64,000 nt of DNA from Gymnothorax reevesii. Lineage: Eukaryota; Chordata; Actinopteri; Anguilliformes; Muraenidae. Position numbers and translations under genes: made by a program. The notes beneath the pieces are model-generated. The model was not told where the DNA came from. It worked only from the letters and a program-made list of their open reading frames with translations, and ran no database searches. Of this stretch, positions 32,404-43,786 are shown piece by piece. The stretch covers positions 123,653,447 through 123,717,446 of the forward strand of contig CM056573.1 of the NCBI GenBank assembly GCA_029721435.1. The letters run 5' to 3'. The first letter of the stretch is position 1. Each line of letters opens with the position of its first letter.

Positions 32404-34796
32404 CTTAAAGGTACTATCCCAGGCGGCTGGACTTGCGATTTTTTCGAATAGCACAACTGATAAGCACCCACCCCCTCCGTCCAATCAGGAATCACCCAAA
32501 CTACGCCCCCACCACTCAGTTTGTGCACGTGCTTCTTTCCATCACAGCCAGCTGACTGGTGAGGCCGGCATTCTGACAATTTGTGCTGCCTTGTCAAAAA
32601 AATGCTACTATAATGCAAAGTGATTGTAAAGTCTTTGTTCTCACCGGAGTATTGCAACATGAATCAGCTTATAATAGTAACGTTGTCATTTGTTATTTTA
32701 TTGTAACATAGGCAGATGCTATAATGAGTTGGATAAGTTTGTTTGAAGATATATGCCCATATAGGCCATATCATCCAATCTCTGAGTTTTCAAGAAAACC
32801 CAGTGTGTACATGCAAATATAAATACGCTAAAAGGTCGAAAGGCGAACCAAGAAAAGACGTATATTTGTAATTTTTTAAGATACTTTAAGATGTGAGCAA
32901 AGAAATAGAGCCCTAGATTTTAGGTTTGCACAAGCGCAGAACCGCGAGGTTGCATATTTTGATAGCACCGGAGACAACATTACAACACAGACAGCATTAG
33001 CAGCAGTGGATATCGATGGCGGTTGCACAGGATTTACAGCAATTGCCAGGGAATAATAGCCTACACACAAGTAGGCCACTGGCAGTCAGACCTAAAGTTA
33101 CATCACACAAAGCCACTAACAACAACACCTGTATCTTTCAACACTGGATTCACAGCGTAAGCAAACATCAGCTACCCATTACTAGGCTGTAGCTAACATT
33201 ATTTGTCTAACACCAAAAGTAACCTAGATCTTACTACTGAATGTGTACAAACTTTCTGTCTATGTACAGCATTCACACAGAAAGAAAGACAAGAAGCTAG
33301 CTTACCAGTCTAATGGCCGGTGCACACTAGACGATTTTGGGCCCTCCCAGAGGAAAGATGACAACCGTAGAAGAAACCAGGAGAAACCTTTAGTCGTGGC
33401 TCTTAAACGGTGGTCTTACATCTTACTGTGAGACAGGTTCAAGGACGGCCGTTGTCAGTGTCTTGTGACCAAAGATAACCTGAGATTAAATTCTGACGGT
33501 GTCAGAAATTTAGGATGTCTATCTCACAGTGTGACAGCTGCTACGACCTACGTCTACAAATCAGCCAACACAAATGCAGCAGGAAATAAAATGATAATCG
33601 TTTATTTTTTTAAATAAAATAAACAGAATAATTTATAGATTACGCATTAGCTGATGCCGACAGTGATTCATGTAGAGAGACATTGGCGTTCGATTTTAAA
33701 GGGCATTTAATTGCATACAATCCTTCACGTTTGCCATGCCGTGCGAACTAACTAAAATGAATAAAATACAAACCAATTCAATACAAAGCATTCGCGAAGA
33801 GAATGAGCATTAAAATATTTCACAAATACAACTTGCCAACCCATTGGCTTTTGAAGGCAATGAACCATTAACCTTTCGGAACAATTATTCTTCAAAAAGC
33901 ATTTAAATGTTCACAGTGGCGTAGATGGTTCATCGTGTCATTATCGCAAGTACTGTTGATTGTATAACCATATCAGCTGCACGTTATCTTATCCGCATCT
34001 TACATTACCATTAAACTTGCACAGAGCTAAAATTACACTGAATACAATGAACATGGTAGCGCAGATGGATGTTGTGCGCTAATGATGTTGCATATTGACG
34101 TACGTCATAACTTACGATACAGTAAACGGCTATCGTATCGTGTGCACACATCAAACTTGACATCTTACCAAAGTTTATAAGATCCAAGTCGCATAGCGTG
34201 TCATGCAATGGTCTTATAAGACTGCTAAAATCGTACAGTGTGTACCGGCCATAAGAGAAACTCCACTACGAGTGTGTCGGTTTTAAAACCTTTCAGTTCT
34301 CTCCAGCGGTCCAATGCTTCTCTGCCAAGGGATACTCCAGGTGCATTTGCAATTTCTACATATTCTTGTCTCTCTTACATACTTTCAATGAAGGTTTTTG
34401 TCTTTTCAGCTGGTGGTTGACCGCTGGTTGCAGTTGGAGGTCGGAAAACTGGCTGCTTGTTCAGCTGCGCCATGACTCTATCTGAATGCCTAGCTTTCTA
34501 GCTATTGCTAGCTATGTAGCTACAGCCAAAGTGCGTGCACATTGGAATGCACGCACAGAACAGCATGCATGTTGATTTGGCAATTTGACTGACAGGCGGG
34601 CCATCCATTTAAAGTTGTCTGAGACTAATTTGATTGGTAGCCTAATTTTGGCTCCTGCTCTTTACACAGATGACTAATTTTCGTCATTGATATGTCAAAT
34701 CACTTATGTTATCGATTACTGTGTAATACTTACCAGATATGCTCAGATTTTTATTATTTTGTGAAAACAGGAGCCGCCTGGGATGGCACCTTTAAG
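32404..34796. mobile_element. 2.4-kb DNA element, 5-bp duplication
   Basis: The ends mirror each other: CTTAAAGGTACTATCCCAGG then CGGCT on the left, and CTTAAAGGTGCCATCCCAGG then CGGCT (reverse) on the right. Directly outside both ends lies GTCAA (32399-32403 and 34797-34801), a perfect 5-bp direct repeat. An alternative reading is a TTAA target site, since TTAA sits four bases from each end, but the GTCAA match favours five bases. No transposase was recognised. A 938-bp element is nested at 33314-34251. Confidence 0.72.
33314..34251. mobile_element. Nested 938-bp TIR element, TAA duplication
   Basis: Left end TGGCCGGTGCACACTAGACG then ATTTT; right end (reverse) TGGCCGGTACACACTGTACG then ATTTT. 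TAA flanks both sides (33311-33313, 34252-34254), a 3-bp duplication compatible with PIF/Harbinger. It contains more CpG than its host element and no recognisable transposase, so it is non-autonomous and probably the younger of the two. Confidence 0.75.
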
Positions 34797-34801
34797 GTCA
34801 A

Positions 34802-37480
34802 ATGCAGCCCATCCACTTGATAATGCTTGCCTGCCACACTGACTCTGATTACTATAGCTTGATTTAGTCTGGGCGGTGAACCTTATCAAACAAAAGTGAT
34901 TTTTGTCATAGGGGAACCTGGGCAGAAGGTTCAAGAGGACCATCTTATTTTGTCCTTATGACACCAGAAATGCCTGCACCTCAGCTCTTAGGGGTTCCTG
35001 AATGTGCAGCTGTCTCCTTGCACATTCATTAGATTTGTAATTATATTACAAATGTCACCATAGGCTTGTGTCAGGAAAATATGTGTAATGTTAATGATGT
35101 TATGTTTTAGGAAAGTAGATGCAGGTAAATTGGATACGATACAAGCAGTTTTTCATTTATTTTAGCATTTTTATTCATTGTAAAAAGCAGTGAAATGTTT
35201 TGTATGTCTGTTTGTCATGTCCGTCTGTTAAGCAAGCAAGAAATGAAGGAAGCATGGGACAAATCAACACATGCTCTCCCCGACTCCTCATATAGTGATG
35301 CTCCTTGACCAGGCGTTGATATTCGACAAAAAAGGAGGGTTTTGGCCCCTTATTTTACATTAAGGGTTAGGGTTTGGGTTAAGGGTTTGGGGTTAAGGGG
35401 TAAGGTTCATTTGAAACTGGCATCAAATAAGGATACCAAAAGCCTTATTTTTCATCGTGTTTTGATGCTTGCTCAGGTTGCGTCATCATATGACGAGTCT
35501 GGTTTTAATGAGGAAGAGACTGGACTTAATGAATTGGCACTATAGAGCCCATAGACTTTTCAGGTCTCATGTGTAAAGTAGCTAAATTGTTCCTTACAGT
35601 CTTCCCTAAGTTTGGTATGTGAAAAACAATCAAACTAAGCAAGCTGCTCATCATATTCCAATGTTTTGAAACAAATTGCATGTGCCGAATTTTGAAGGCT
35701 GCTTAAATGCTGGGCATTTAATTTTACCCAGCTAATTCATTACCATAAGCATTTCGCCATTGTTTATTTTTTCCATCCATTCAAAATGGGACCGTAAACA
35801 GGACTGTCACTTGCATTTTCTCGTTGGGATCAGAATCCGTTAGTCTAATGAAGCTGATAATGAAGCAAGAATGCGTCTTTGACAGTGACAATCAGTCAAC
35901 ACGTCTCTCTTGTGGTGATACGCCTGTTTCTTCTCATCAGTGTCTGAGTTCCTGAAATAAAGGCAGCTTGACATTAATCGTGCAGGGATGAATTACAGAC
36001 AGGATAACGGATCAATCTGTGGATGCAAGCTTGGGAGATCTGACAATTAGGCAGATAAATAGACAGAGGCAGCCAGACAAACAGACAGCTTTACCCAGAA
36101 AAGCACTACTTTTTTTTATTACATCCAAAAGCAGAAAAAAAATGACGGAAAATTCCTGGTCATGGACATGTGTAGCGATAAGAAGAAAGCAGCCTATTCA
36201 TCTTTACAGAGAGCTGCATTTCTCCAGTTCAATTCATTGCCCCTGTCATTTAAATAAAATTTGTATTCCTGTGCGAGGCTAATGCATCCTTCAAAGTAAG
36301 CGGGAAGTGAATCAAGCATGATAAAAAGGCGACACTTTTTATGTTACAGAAAATGCAGTCATTTCACAGCTTCGAATCCGGTTCATCCTCAGTCCTGAGG
36401 AAACTAATCATCTGAGGAGGAGATGCACACAATTAACCTTTATTGGATTTTGAAATATTCCCCATGATGTTAAATTAAGATTTGCAGAGATTTATCTTGC
36501 GATACTATCCATTCAGCATTAGTACAAAACAACGAATGCAGCTGTGGAAGTGGGATTAAGCACATAGTTAATACTCTTTGGTTTCAGGAAGTAAGTTATC
36601 ACATTAATAAAATGAATTTCTGCAGATAAGCACCTTATTAGTATGGATGAGGGAGAGAAAGAAATGCTGGGGTTTTTGGTATCTTTGCAAGCAACATGTC
36701 ATACATTGTCGTTTTTTTACTCATGGCAGAAATAATCAAAATTAGAAAGAGAGACAATGTTAATTCAATATACAACGCAATTTCACCCGTTTAATCTTAA
36801 ATTTTTCCCTGCAATGTAAGTGTATGAATTTAACTCCGTAGACCTCCCCAACACATTAATTGTGTGTATTTTTTTGACTTTGTGATGGTTAATTCAAAGT
36901 TGCATTTTTTACTACCAAAGCCAACAACAGCTCTGTTAGAGCTTTTAGAAGTAAAAAAAAAAAAACGTAATAAAAATCGGTTACAAATGTCACCAGTGGG
37001 ATTGAATGGGTTAACGAAACGCTGGTTGTCAGTAAAAACTGTAATATAAACCAGGGCAAAGAAGGACAGAGTCCTATCCTCCCTAAACACCTGAACTGTA
37101 CCCAGACATGGACACAACAATCACCTGCACCTTTTAGGAAAGTGAAATACTTTGCACAAAATCCAAATCCAAAAAAAGTATTCCAAAGTATATATCCTGG
37201 ACAGTCCTCCCCAACTCAGCAAACAGAACCTCCCAAAACCCATGCATTAATACATCCATATTATTCCTTGTCATTAAATATCTAGTGAGAGAGAAAGGCA
37301 GGAGAGGAGGTATGAAAACATTATCCAAGTGATGTTGGTTTTCATACTAATATTCTCTTAGCTGCCCATGAGCAATGGGCATAAATAGGGTGTACGGGGG
37401 ATGGAGATTAATCTTATTAATTGGGGCAGGGTTTTTCTTGTATTTCCAGAAAGGAAATCAGTCCTGTGGATTTTTCATAA
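34802..37480. other. Gene-free stretch with complex segments
   Basis: No supported gene. A telomere-like tract lies at 35361-35405. Segments 35700-35960 and 36350-36550 are complex and non-repetitive (for example AGCTAATTCATTACCATAAG and GAAACTAATCATCTGAGGAG) and are candidates for conserved non-coding elements. An A-run lies near 36952-36965. Confidence 0.4.
35361..35405 (+). repeat. Degenerate telomere-like (TTAGGG) tract
   Basis: About 45 bases of TAAGGGTTAGGGTTTGGG-type words, i.e. TTAGGG variants with base changes and length changes. Too short and imperfect for a telomere; it is an interstitial tract. Confidence 0.6.
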
Positions 37481-37730
37481 GAGCCACACGGGTGGCTTAG
37501 TCAGCTCGTGTTATATTTCCGTTGGGCATATTAATTCATGCATAGCAGTGTGACAGTAGGGTAGCCTAGAGTTAGCTTGCTTGAATGGCATCTGTAGAGT
37601 AGCTGTTTTCAGCCAGTGGTAGGGTTTGGGATTCAGATTAGTATCCGAAGAGATGAAGTTGGGTAGAGCTCTGCTGTTGGACCCTTGAGCAAGGTCTGTT
37701 ACCTCAACATCGCTGCAGGGTCCTTACCAC
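37481..37730 (+). mobile_element. tRNA-SINE-like relic
   Basis: A head with an A-box-like GGTGGCTTAGTCAGCTCG near 37491 and a body phrase CTGTTGGACCCTTGAGCAAG near 37673, matching the GTACCCTTGAGCAAGG block of fish tRNA-derived SINEs. The B box is not clear. Low to moderate confidence. Confidence 0.45.
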
Positions 37731-37744
37731 TGGTTCTTATAGTT

Positions 37745-37925
37745 TCTAGTATTTAACTAAATGTATAAACATTTAGCTCAATATTCTATACTTTTAGTCA
37801 TAAATTTGGCAACCAAATGTATGAAACATTCAGCCAAATGTAGGAAACATTAAGTGAAATATTTAAATAAATGTATAAAACATTTGGATAAATGTATAAA
37901 ACATTTAGTTAAATATTTAACTAAA
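37745..37925. repeat. AT-rich minisatellite with palindromic unit
   Basis: Recurring AAATGTATAAAACATTT units with variants (AAATGTATGAAACATTC, AAATGTAGGAAACATT) separated by short AT linkers. Each unit is itself nearly palindromic. It adjoins the SINE-like relic upstream. Confidence 0.7.
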
Positions 37926-37988
37926 TTCTTTATGCAGTAATAAATCTTTGAAACGCATGTTAATGAGCTACACCTCCAGGCGAAGTTT

Positions 37989-38056
37989 TCCTGTGGCTCA
38001 GTAGATAATGCTGCACTCTTTGCGAATGTGTCTGCCCTGGTTTGAATCCAATCTGT
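37989..38056 (+). repeat. tRNA-like SINE head fragment
   Basis: CTGTGGCTCAGTAGATAATG resembles a tRNA D-arm/A box, and CCCTGGTTTGAATCCAATC, 50 bases later, a T-arm/B box (GGTTTGAATCC). Spacing fits a tRNA-derived promoter, but the acceptor arms do not pair, so it is read as a SINE fragment and not a tRNA gene. Confidence 0.4.
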
Positions 38057-39289
38057 GCTAGTTCTCGTGCTAGCTGCATATAACTGGCGTTGCGCTGCTT
38101 GGCGATTTAAAGGTTTATGGGAAAGGTGCTCTTGTATATATTTTGTGAAACAGTACATTGTTAGTTTGGGAATGATTATTTTAGCAATAAGTAAACTGAG
38201 CTGGAGAAAACGAGCATTCAGCTCATTAATAACATTGGCATTTCTTGAGCCAAGCAGTTTGGTACTTGTTGTGCATTTACTGTGCAGATATGGAGGATTG
38301 CCAGCCTTCCAGTCAACAGTGTAAAACAGTTTTACATGGCAAAATAGCGGAGAATCGTCCAAATATTTCAGCATGCAGATATGGCAAACAGTTGTCGAAA
38401 CTAGTCTATGGTAATTCAAAAACGCAAATATAATTAACAATGGAGGGGGAAAATGAACGTGTCTTTCACTAAATGTGAGAAATAAAAGGATATATGGTAA
38501 ATATGAGAAAAAATGCAATGAAAAACAGCATTAAATGTCCCATTCGGCATCCCATTATAGTGCACCTCATTCTAGCAGAAACACAACGTGCTTTAACAAT
38601 GTAAGCAAGCAAATATGTACATACATATTGTGGAATCAGACAATCATCTCTTAATAACTTCTACTATCTCATGCATTAGAGTATTGATTTTTACTTCCAA
38701 AGCTTGTGTTTGAGGAGGGGGGTGGGTCTTGAGGGAGTTGCCAAAGATTAAGGAATCCCTTTCCCACCTGAGAATGGCTGGGTAGAGGACTAGAGGTTTG
38801 AATATCGAATAGTATCATTTTCTTCCCTAAATGTCCCATAGTTGGTGCAGAGTTCAAACACCTTTGTCTTTATGCTCAAGGAGATCAGGACCAATTTAAT
38901 TCAGAGCGGTTGACTGTGAGGGCAAAGAGGTAATAATCAATATATGGGTAATGGATAATAATGGCACAGTCCCTCGTGCTCACTGGTAATTGCTACTCTG
39001 TGAAGCCAAAGTTCTTTGTCTGACATTAGCATTTACGGTCTGGTGGTCACAGGTATGACGATGGGAGTCACTACACAGTCAGAGTTTGACTGTGTGAAAG
39101 GGCTATACACCTTTAATGTCTCCAGTAAGTGGTTCCAAATTGTTCTTTAGACCCTTTTGTGCTGTCATGGTGAGCTCATCTGTAACATCCTGCTCAGAGA
39201 AGCCAATTCATTTTTGTAAGTTGTCGTGGACACAAGCCACCAGTGTATCCTAAAACTAAGCACCCCGCAAAGCTAAAACCACATGACAA
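38057..39289. other. Gene-free stretch
   Basis: No supported gene. The 222-codon minus-strand frame ending here (37850-38518) runs through the minisatellite and the tRNA-like fragment and has no recognisable domain. Confidence 0.45.
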
Positions 39290-39865
39290 GGGGCATTCAG
39301 TAAAAATAAAAGAAGCAATGTTTGGGAAATTTGTAATTCAGCAATGTTCAAGATACTGTAACTATAAGCAAACAGGAATCATACTGTGGGAACCATATTT
39401 CATTGAACAGACATTTTAAGTCGGTTCTGTTTGACAAGTCAATCACCAGATCTGAATCCGATTAAACATGCTTTTTACATGTTGAAGAGGAAACTGGCAG
39501 TGGGTCCCTGAATGAGCAGAAATTAAAGATGTTTTTAGCAGAGGCCTGGCATTGCTTCATCAGGGAAAATACTCAGTGTTCGATGATTGCTGAGCATCAC
39601 AGACTTCAAGCAGTCATTGCATGCAAAGGATATGTGACCAAATCTTAAAAGTGATTACTTTATTCAAAATATGCCTTATGCGCCTGGAAATGAGAGGAGT
39701 CTGCTCAAAAGGTGCAGTCATTCCCAAAGGGTTCATCCCATATGGATGAAAACACCCTCAAATTAAAGCTGACAGTCTGCACTTCAGCATCATTGTCATT
39801 ATATCCCTTCAAACTCAAAGTGCTAGTGCATAGAACCATAATAAAAATGTGTCACTGTCCTGTGA
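39290..39865 (+). mobile_element. Tc1-like relic, C-terminal end
   Basis: Around 39443-39650 the sequence reads, with stops, SPDLNPIKHAF, then AEHHRLQAVIACKGYVTKS, the C-terminal blocks of a Tc1-type transposase. In SPDLNPIE(H/N) the glutamate is the third catalytic residue; here it is Lys (GAA to AAA). The 3' region then carries AAATTAAAGCTGACAGTCTG, CACTTCAGC and TGTGTCACTGTCC, phrases of the terminal inverted repeat of that Tc1 family. The N-terminal half was not found. Dead copy. Confidence 0.75.
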
Positions 39866-40321
39866 ATTATGTCGCTCACGGTATACAAGCCCTTTGCTGC
39901 CCATCAGATTTTGTTGAGGGTTATTTCAATTACTCAACATTGCATACACAAGCAATTTGAGGACATAAACCATGCAGCACTTGTCATGTTGGCTGAGATG
40001 TTACTTATATCTACAGAAATGATAATATATCACTACTAGGTCCTCCTTGTACCCGGGCCAGAAATAACGCTGAAAAACGACATTTTGAGTATGCACAATA
40101 TTTCACTTCGATTGTACAATATGTATGGTAGAAAACTGAGTGAAAGGCTCTCTGTCTGTTAGTTTCACACCCATCCCTTACTGGGGTCAAACAATGGAAA
40201 CCTTTTGATTTCAAAATACTGCAAGATTTATAGTTGCTTAGCTGAATTAAACTGAGGTTTTACTTCAGCAAAGAGCAATCTTCTTTCCTCTGAAACAACC
40301 AAAAAATAAACTTTTTTTTGC

Positions 40322-40925
40322 ATCCTGAAGCCCAGCATCCTCCAAGTGGTAATGCCAGCGTTACAGGATTTTCAGTGGTGTGCCGTGAGCTTCTGGCCCT
40401 TAAACACATAATTGCTTTTAAGCTGTTCCTGTTTAAGATTACTTGATTAATAATCACAGAATGTATTCACTGAATAATCAAGTGCAATGTATAAGCCTGT
40501 AATTATTAAGAAATGAGAGAGATCACCAATGGGCTGCATTGTCAAAGCACATACCAGTGATATTGTCGGGATAGATAAAAATTTATCCAATACTTTATGC
40601 AAATTCTTTCTCCTGTTTCAGCAGTTTTTTTTAAGCTTGCACATAATCAAGGTTTGCGGCGTTCTAAAGAAAACAGTTGGCTACATTTGCGGGGAAGCGC
40701 AGTTTCACGCTGGTAACTGCTGTGCAATAACAATTAATTTATTAAATTGCTAATGCTTCTTATGTCAAAATGTTAGTAATGAATGTGGTAAATATTTTAT
40801 TACTGCAGGGTGAAAGTATGACGCGTGGCACAAATTTAAAATAATTTAAAATGCATGCCATGCGTTGAATTTTCATGGTAGCAGCATCATTGATGAGGTC
40901 TTTATAGTCCAGCTTCTGGGAATGT
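40322..40925 (+). repeat. Duplicated non-coding block, copy A
   Basis: Homologous, in the same orientation, to 57348-57985. Shared anchors in order: TGAAGCCCA/TAAAGCCCA, CCRTGAGCYTCTGRCCCTTA, CATAATTG, AAGCTGTTCCTGT (40420; 57447), TGAATAATCAAG/TAAATAATCAAG, a pyrimidine run before GCA, GTTCYAAAG, CATTTGC, AATTTATNAAATT, GCATGCCATGCGT (40853; 57917) and GAGGTCTTTA. The spacing between the two longest anchors is 433 bases here and 470 in copy B. No target duplication, terminal repeat, poly-A tail or coding frame, so it does not look like an ordinary transposon. It may be a duplicated regulatory element or an unnamed old repeat. Confidence 0.75.
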
Positions 40926-43502
40926 TGTTGGATGGCTACAATATGTGAGTGTATGACTGAAAGGTATATATCTTCATCATTATTGGCAAGGTTGCTTATT
41001 GGTAGCCTATTTGTTCCGTAAATTAACTAAATTAATTGTCCGAGTCTTAAGCGGAAACAGTTTGAGAGTTAAAGGAGCTGTGTTATGATTACTGCGCATG
41101 CAAAGAACTTTGAAAACTGTTCAGCTGAACAAGAAATCAAAAAGAAATCAAAAAGTCAACGTCTGATTCCATCGTTGGTAATCCCTCATCATTTTACATT
41201 GTATTTATGTATTTTTGTTACTCAGACATTATGCTTTTTATGTAAATACGTTTTTAGTGGAAATTCCGGGATTCAAAGCATTATTTTACAGCTCTAGCCA
41301 AAGGATATGAAGAATGTAATCGGCTTTTCAACCACCAATAAGCATTATAGAGGAAGAGTGTTGTGCAATCAATATGCACTGAGAGCAAGTGACAAGTAGC
41401 TGTAGGCCCCACAGGGGTTGCTTAAGTGCAGAACTTTGTTGTCCTTGGTCATTGAAGTCCTCCATACTGTAAATCTCTAGGGCAACGTAAAATCAATCAT
41501 GTTGGCGCTTCAAAGGCCTGTACTCAAAATCAGTAAGGGGCCATTTTGTATACTGTTTTTGTGCCAATCAGAATGGCACTGCCAACATTTGATGAGTAGG
41601 TTATTTTTCTTAATTGCACTATTCATGGTAATTGGGATAATTTAACTTTTTAAGCTAAATTACATCAGAAATAATTATACATAACCTGCAGGCTTCTATA
41701 TTTATATTTTACTTTATAGCAAATTACTTTAACTTGCTTGTGCAAAGGGCAAATTTGTGACAATTTCTCTGTTAATGAAAAATTCACGGAAAAAGGAAGA
41801 TATGACTCATTCAAGCCTGTTTATGTTATTTTTTGAGTTACATGTACAACATTTTGAATTAACTTAAAACCTGTTTGGAAGCTTAATTAGCATGTTGTCA
41901 TGGAAAAATGAACCTCTGTTAGTATGCGCTGGCATCAGTGAATTTAGAGATGTTTAAGCCACTTCCCGGGGCTACGAATAATTTCCCGCAGTCCTGCGCT
42001 GCAAGTGCCAAAGTGCTGGCATAACATATTTCACACTTACATGACAGTCAGGCCACGGACTAAACATAAAAAAAAAAAAGACATATAATATGACTGTCAG
42101 ACCCCTGTCAGACATCACCAAAATTTATGGGCAGAATCACATTTTTTTTAATACTCTGACACTGATCATTGCATAAAAGTATCAAGTTTTTTTTAGTGAG
42201 TGTAAAATTGTTCCAACCTGAGAACAAGTTGTTTTCCGGGGACTGTTAGGAGCTCTTGAGCTGTTTCATACCGAGTCCTTCAACATTCCTGTGCTTGATG
42301 TCTGATTCACCTTGCAGCTTAATGGAGAAATCACCGGAATTGTTCCCATACTTTTCATGCTTCCATTGTTTCAGAAATAGTTGACATACAATGATGCACT
42401 TGTTGCCACAGACATCATGATCATGGACAGAGGTGAAAATCATTGAACTACACCTCAAAAGACAAAACCAAGTCACTCAGGTTCACTGATTTTTATTTTA
42501 AACATAGTAACAGCTTTTTAATTTCAGCAGGTACTTTGATGAATTTCGCCTGCCTCCTATTCACCATGGGATGCTTTGATGGGCTCTTTTTGTAAAACCA
42601 TTCACCCACTGAGCCAATTAATTTATTCCAATTCTAACCACCTCCACCACCCTGTAACTCTGATCAAGAATAAGCTGTATTTGAGGTTTAAAGTGGCATA
42701 ATCACTTTATGAAAATATTTTCTTTTTAAATAGTGTCATTAATTTTGAGCAGTTATGGCCTTCATGGCATTTGTTACACAGTTGAACTTCTGCGTGTTTT
42801 TTTCAAAAACTATTTGCCAAGTGTTTGTTGACATTTTATATCTCGCACCATACCGGATGTGGCTATCGGCTATTCCGGAAACCCACAAAACACCACAATG
42901 TATATAATTTGTTCACTAGTGGAATTTTGAAGTGAGCTTCTGTTGAACCTGAATATTTGATTTGGCTCACAATATATGTCAAAAATCATATTGTTGGACA
43001 ACCTGCCCATTACACGAGTAAAATCTGAATGTTTGGGTGATCTAACGCAATCCAGAGCCAGCAGTTAACTTTTATAATCCTACAGCCTGCGGGTGAGAGT
43101 GGCATCCTTAGTTCTGTCCACAGCAGGAAGCTGGAGCCATTACGTCCAGGCTGCCCAGTGTTCCTCAGAGTTCCATCACTGGTCCCATTGAAATTTAAGC
43201 CCAGTTATATTAATCTGCTTAAAACAATCTAAATCTCAGTCCAATTCATATGTTTATATTCGATATCCGATAAAGGAACCACTTATATATTTATAACACA
43301 ATTGAACTGTAATGCTCCATTTCAAGGCTTTTCCATGACAACTGCATCATTTTAGCACATATTCATATCATTTTTGGTATTTTTATTCTCGGGGGAGTCC
43401 AAGGAGTTGAGTGGAACATGTTTAATTTCCCTTAAAATTATGTTTCACTCTCTTTTTGGAAAGCTCCTGAAAAGCTGGTTAGAATTTGCGCGAACAATTA
43501 CC
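40926..43502. other. Gene-free stretch
   Basis: No supported gene. An A-run lies near 42068-42079. The sequence is otherwise AT-rich and unique-looking. Confidence 0.45.
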
Positions 43503-43506
43503 CTGG

Positions 43507-43786
43507 TGGTGACACCTTCGCGAGTGCAACCCTGATTCGGCCTCTACCTTGTTCGGACGCGTGGTTTGGAATCTTTAAAGGTACGAGATCCTAAAGGGGC
43601 GGGCTCTTTTTCTCTTCTTCTTTCCCTTCCTTTTTAACGTGAGCTGACGCTCGAAAGGGTAAGTGGGGGAAGTCACATGTTGCCTTGTTCTTAGCGTTGA
43701 TTTGTTTGATCCAAGTTGTGCCTACCTGGTGAATAAATTATTGTTATTCCTTTTTCAGCTTGTCTGATTTTCCTTGATTTGTAACA
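43507..43786 (+). mobile_element. LTR, 280 bp, CpG-rich
   Basis: Starts TGGTGACACCTTCGCGAG and ends TTGATTTGTAACA. CTGG flanks both sides (43503-43506 and 43787-43790), which would be a 4-bp target duplication. It has a TTTAAAGG TATA-like box near 43574, a GC-box GGGGCGGGC at 43596-43604 and AATAAA at 43732-43737, in LTR order. Right after the 3' end, TGGTATATTCTAGCC (43788) faintly resembles a tRNA-iMet primer binding site (TGGTATCAGAGC), which would instead make it a 5' LTR with an attached leader. CpG is frequent, unlike the surroundings. Confidence 0.55.

Noticed and set aside
37989..38056. tRNA gene
   Set aside because: A- and B-box-like sequences exist but acceptor and anticodon arms do not fold; kept only as a SINE head fragment.
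37850..38518. 222-codon open frame, minus strand
   Set aside because: Crosses an AT minisatellite and a tRNA-like SINE fragment; no domain, low-complexity C-terminus from the repeat; no splice context. Treated as chance.
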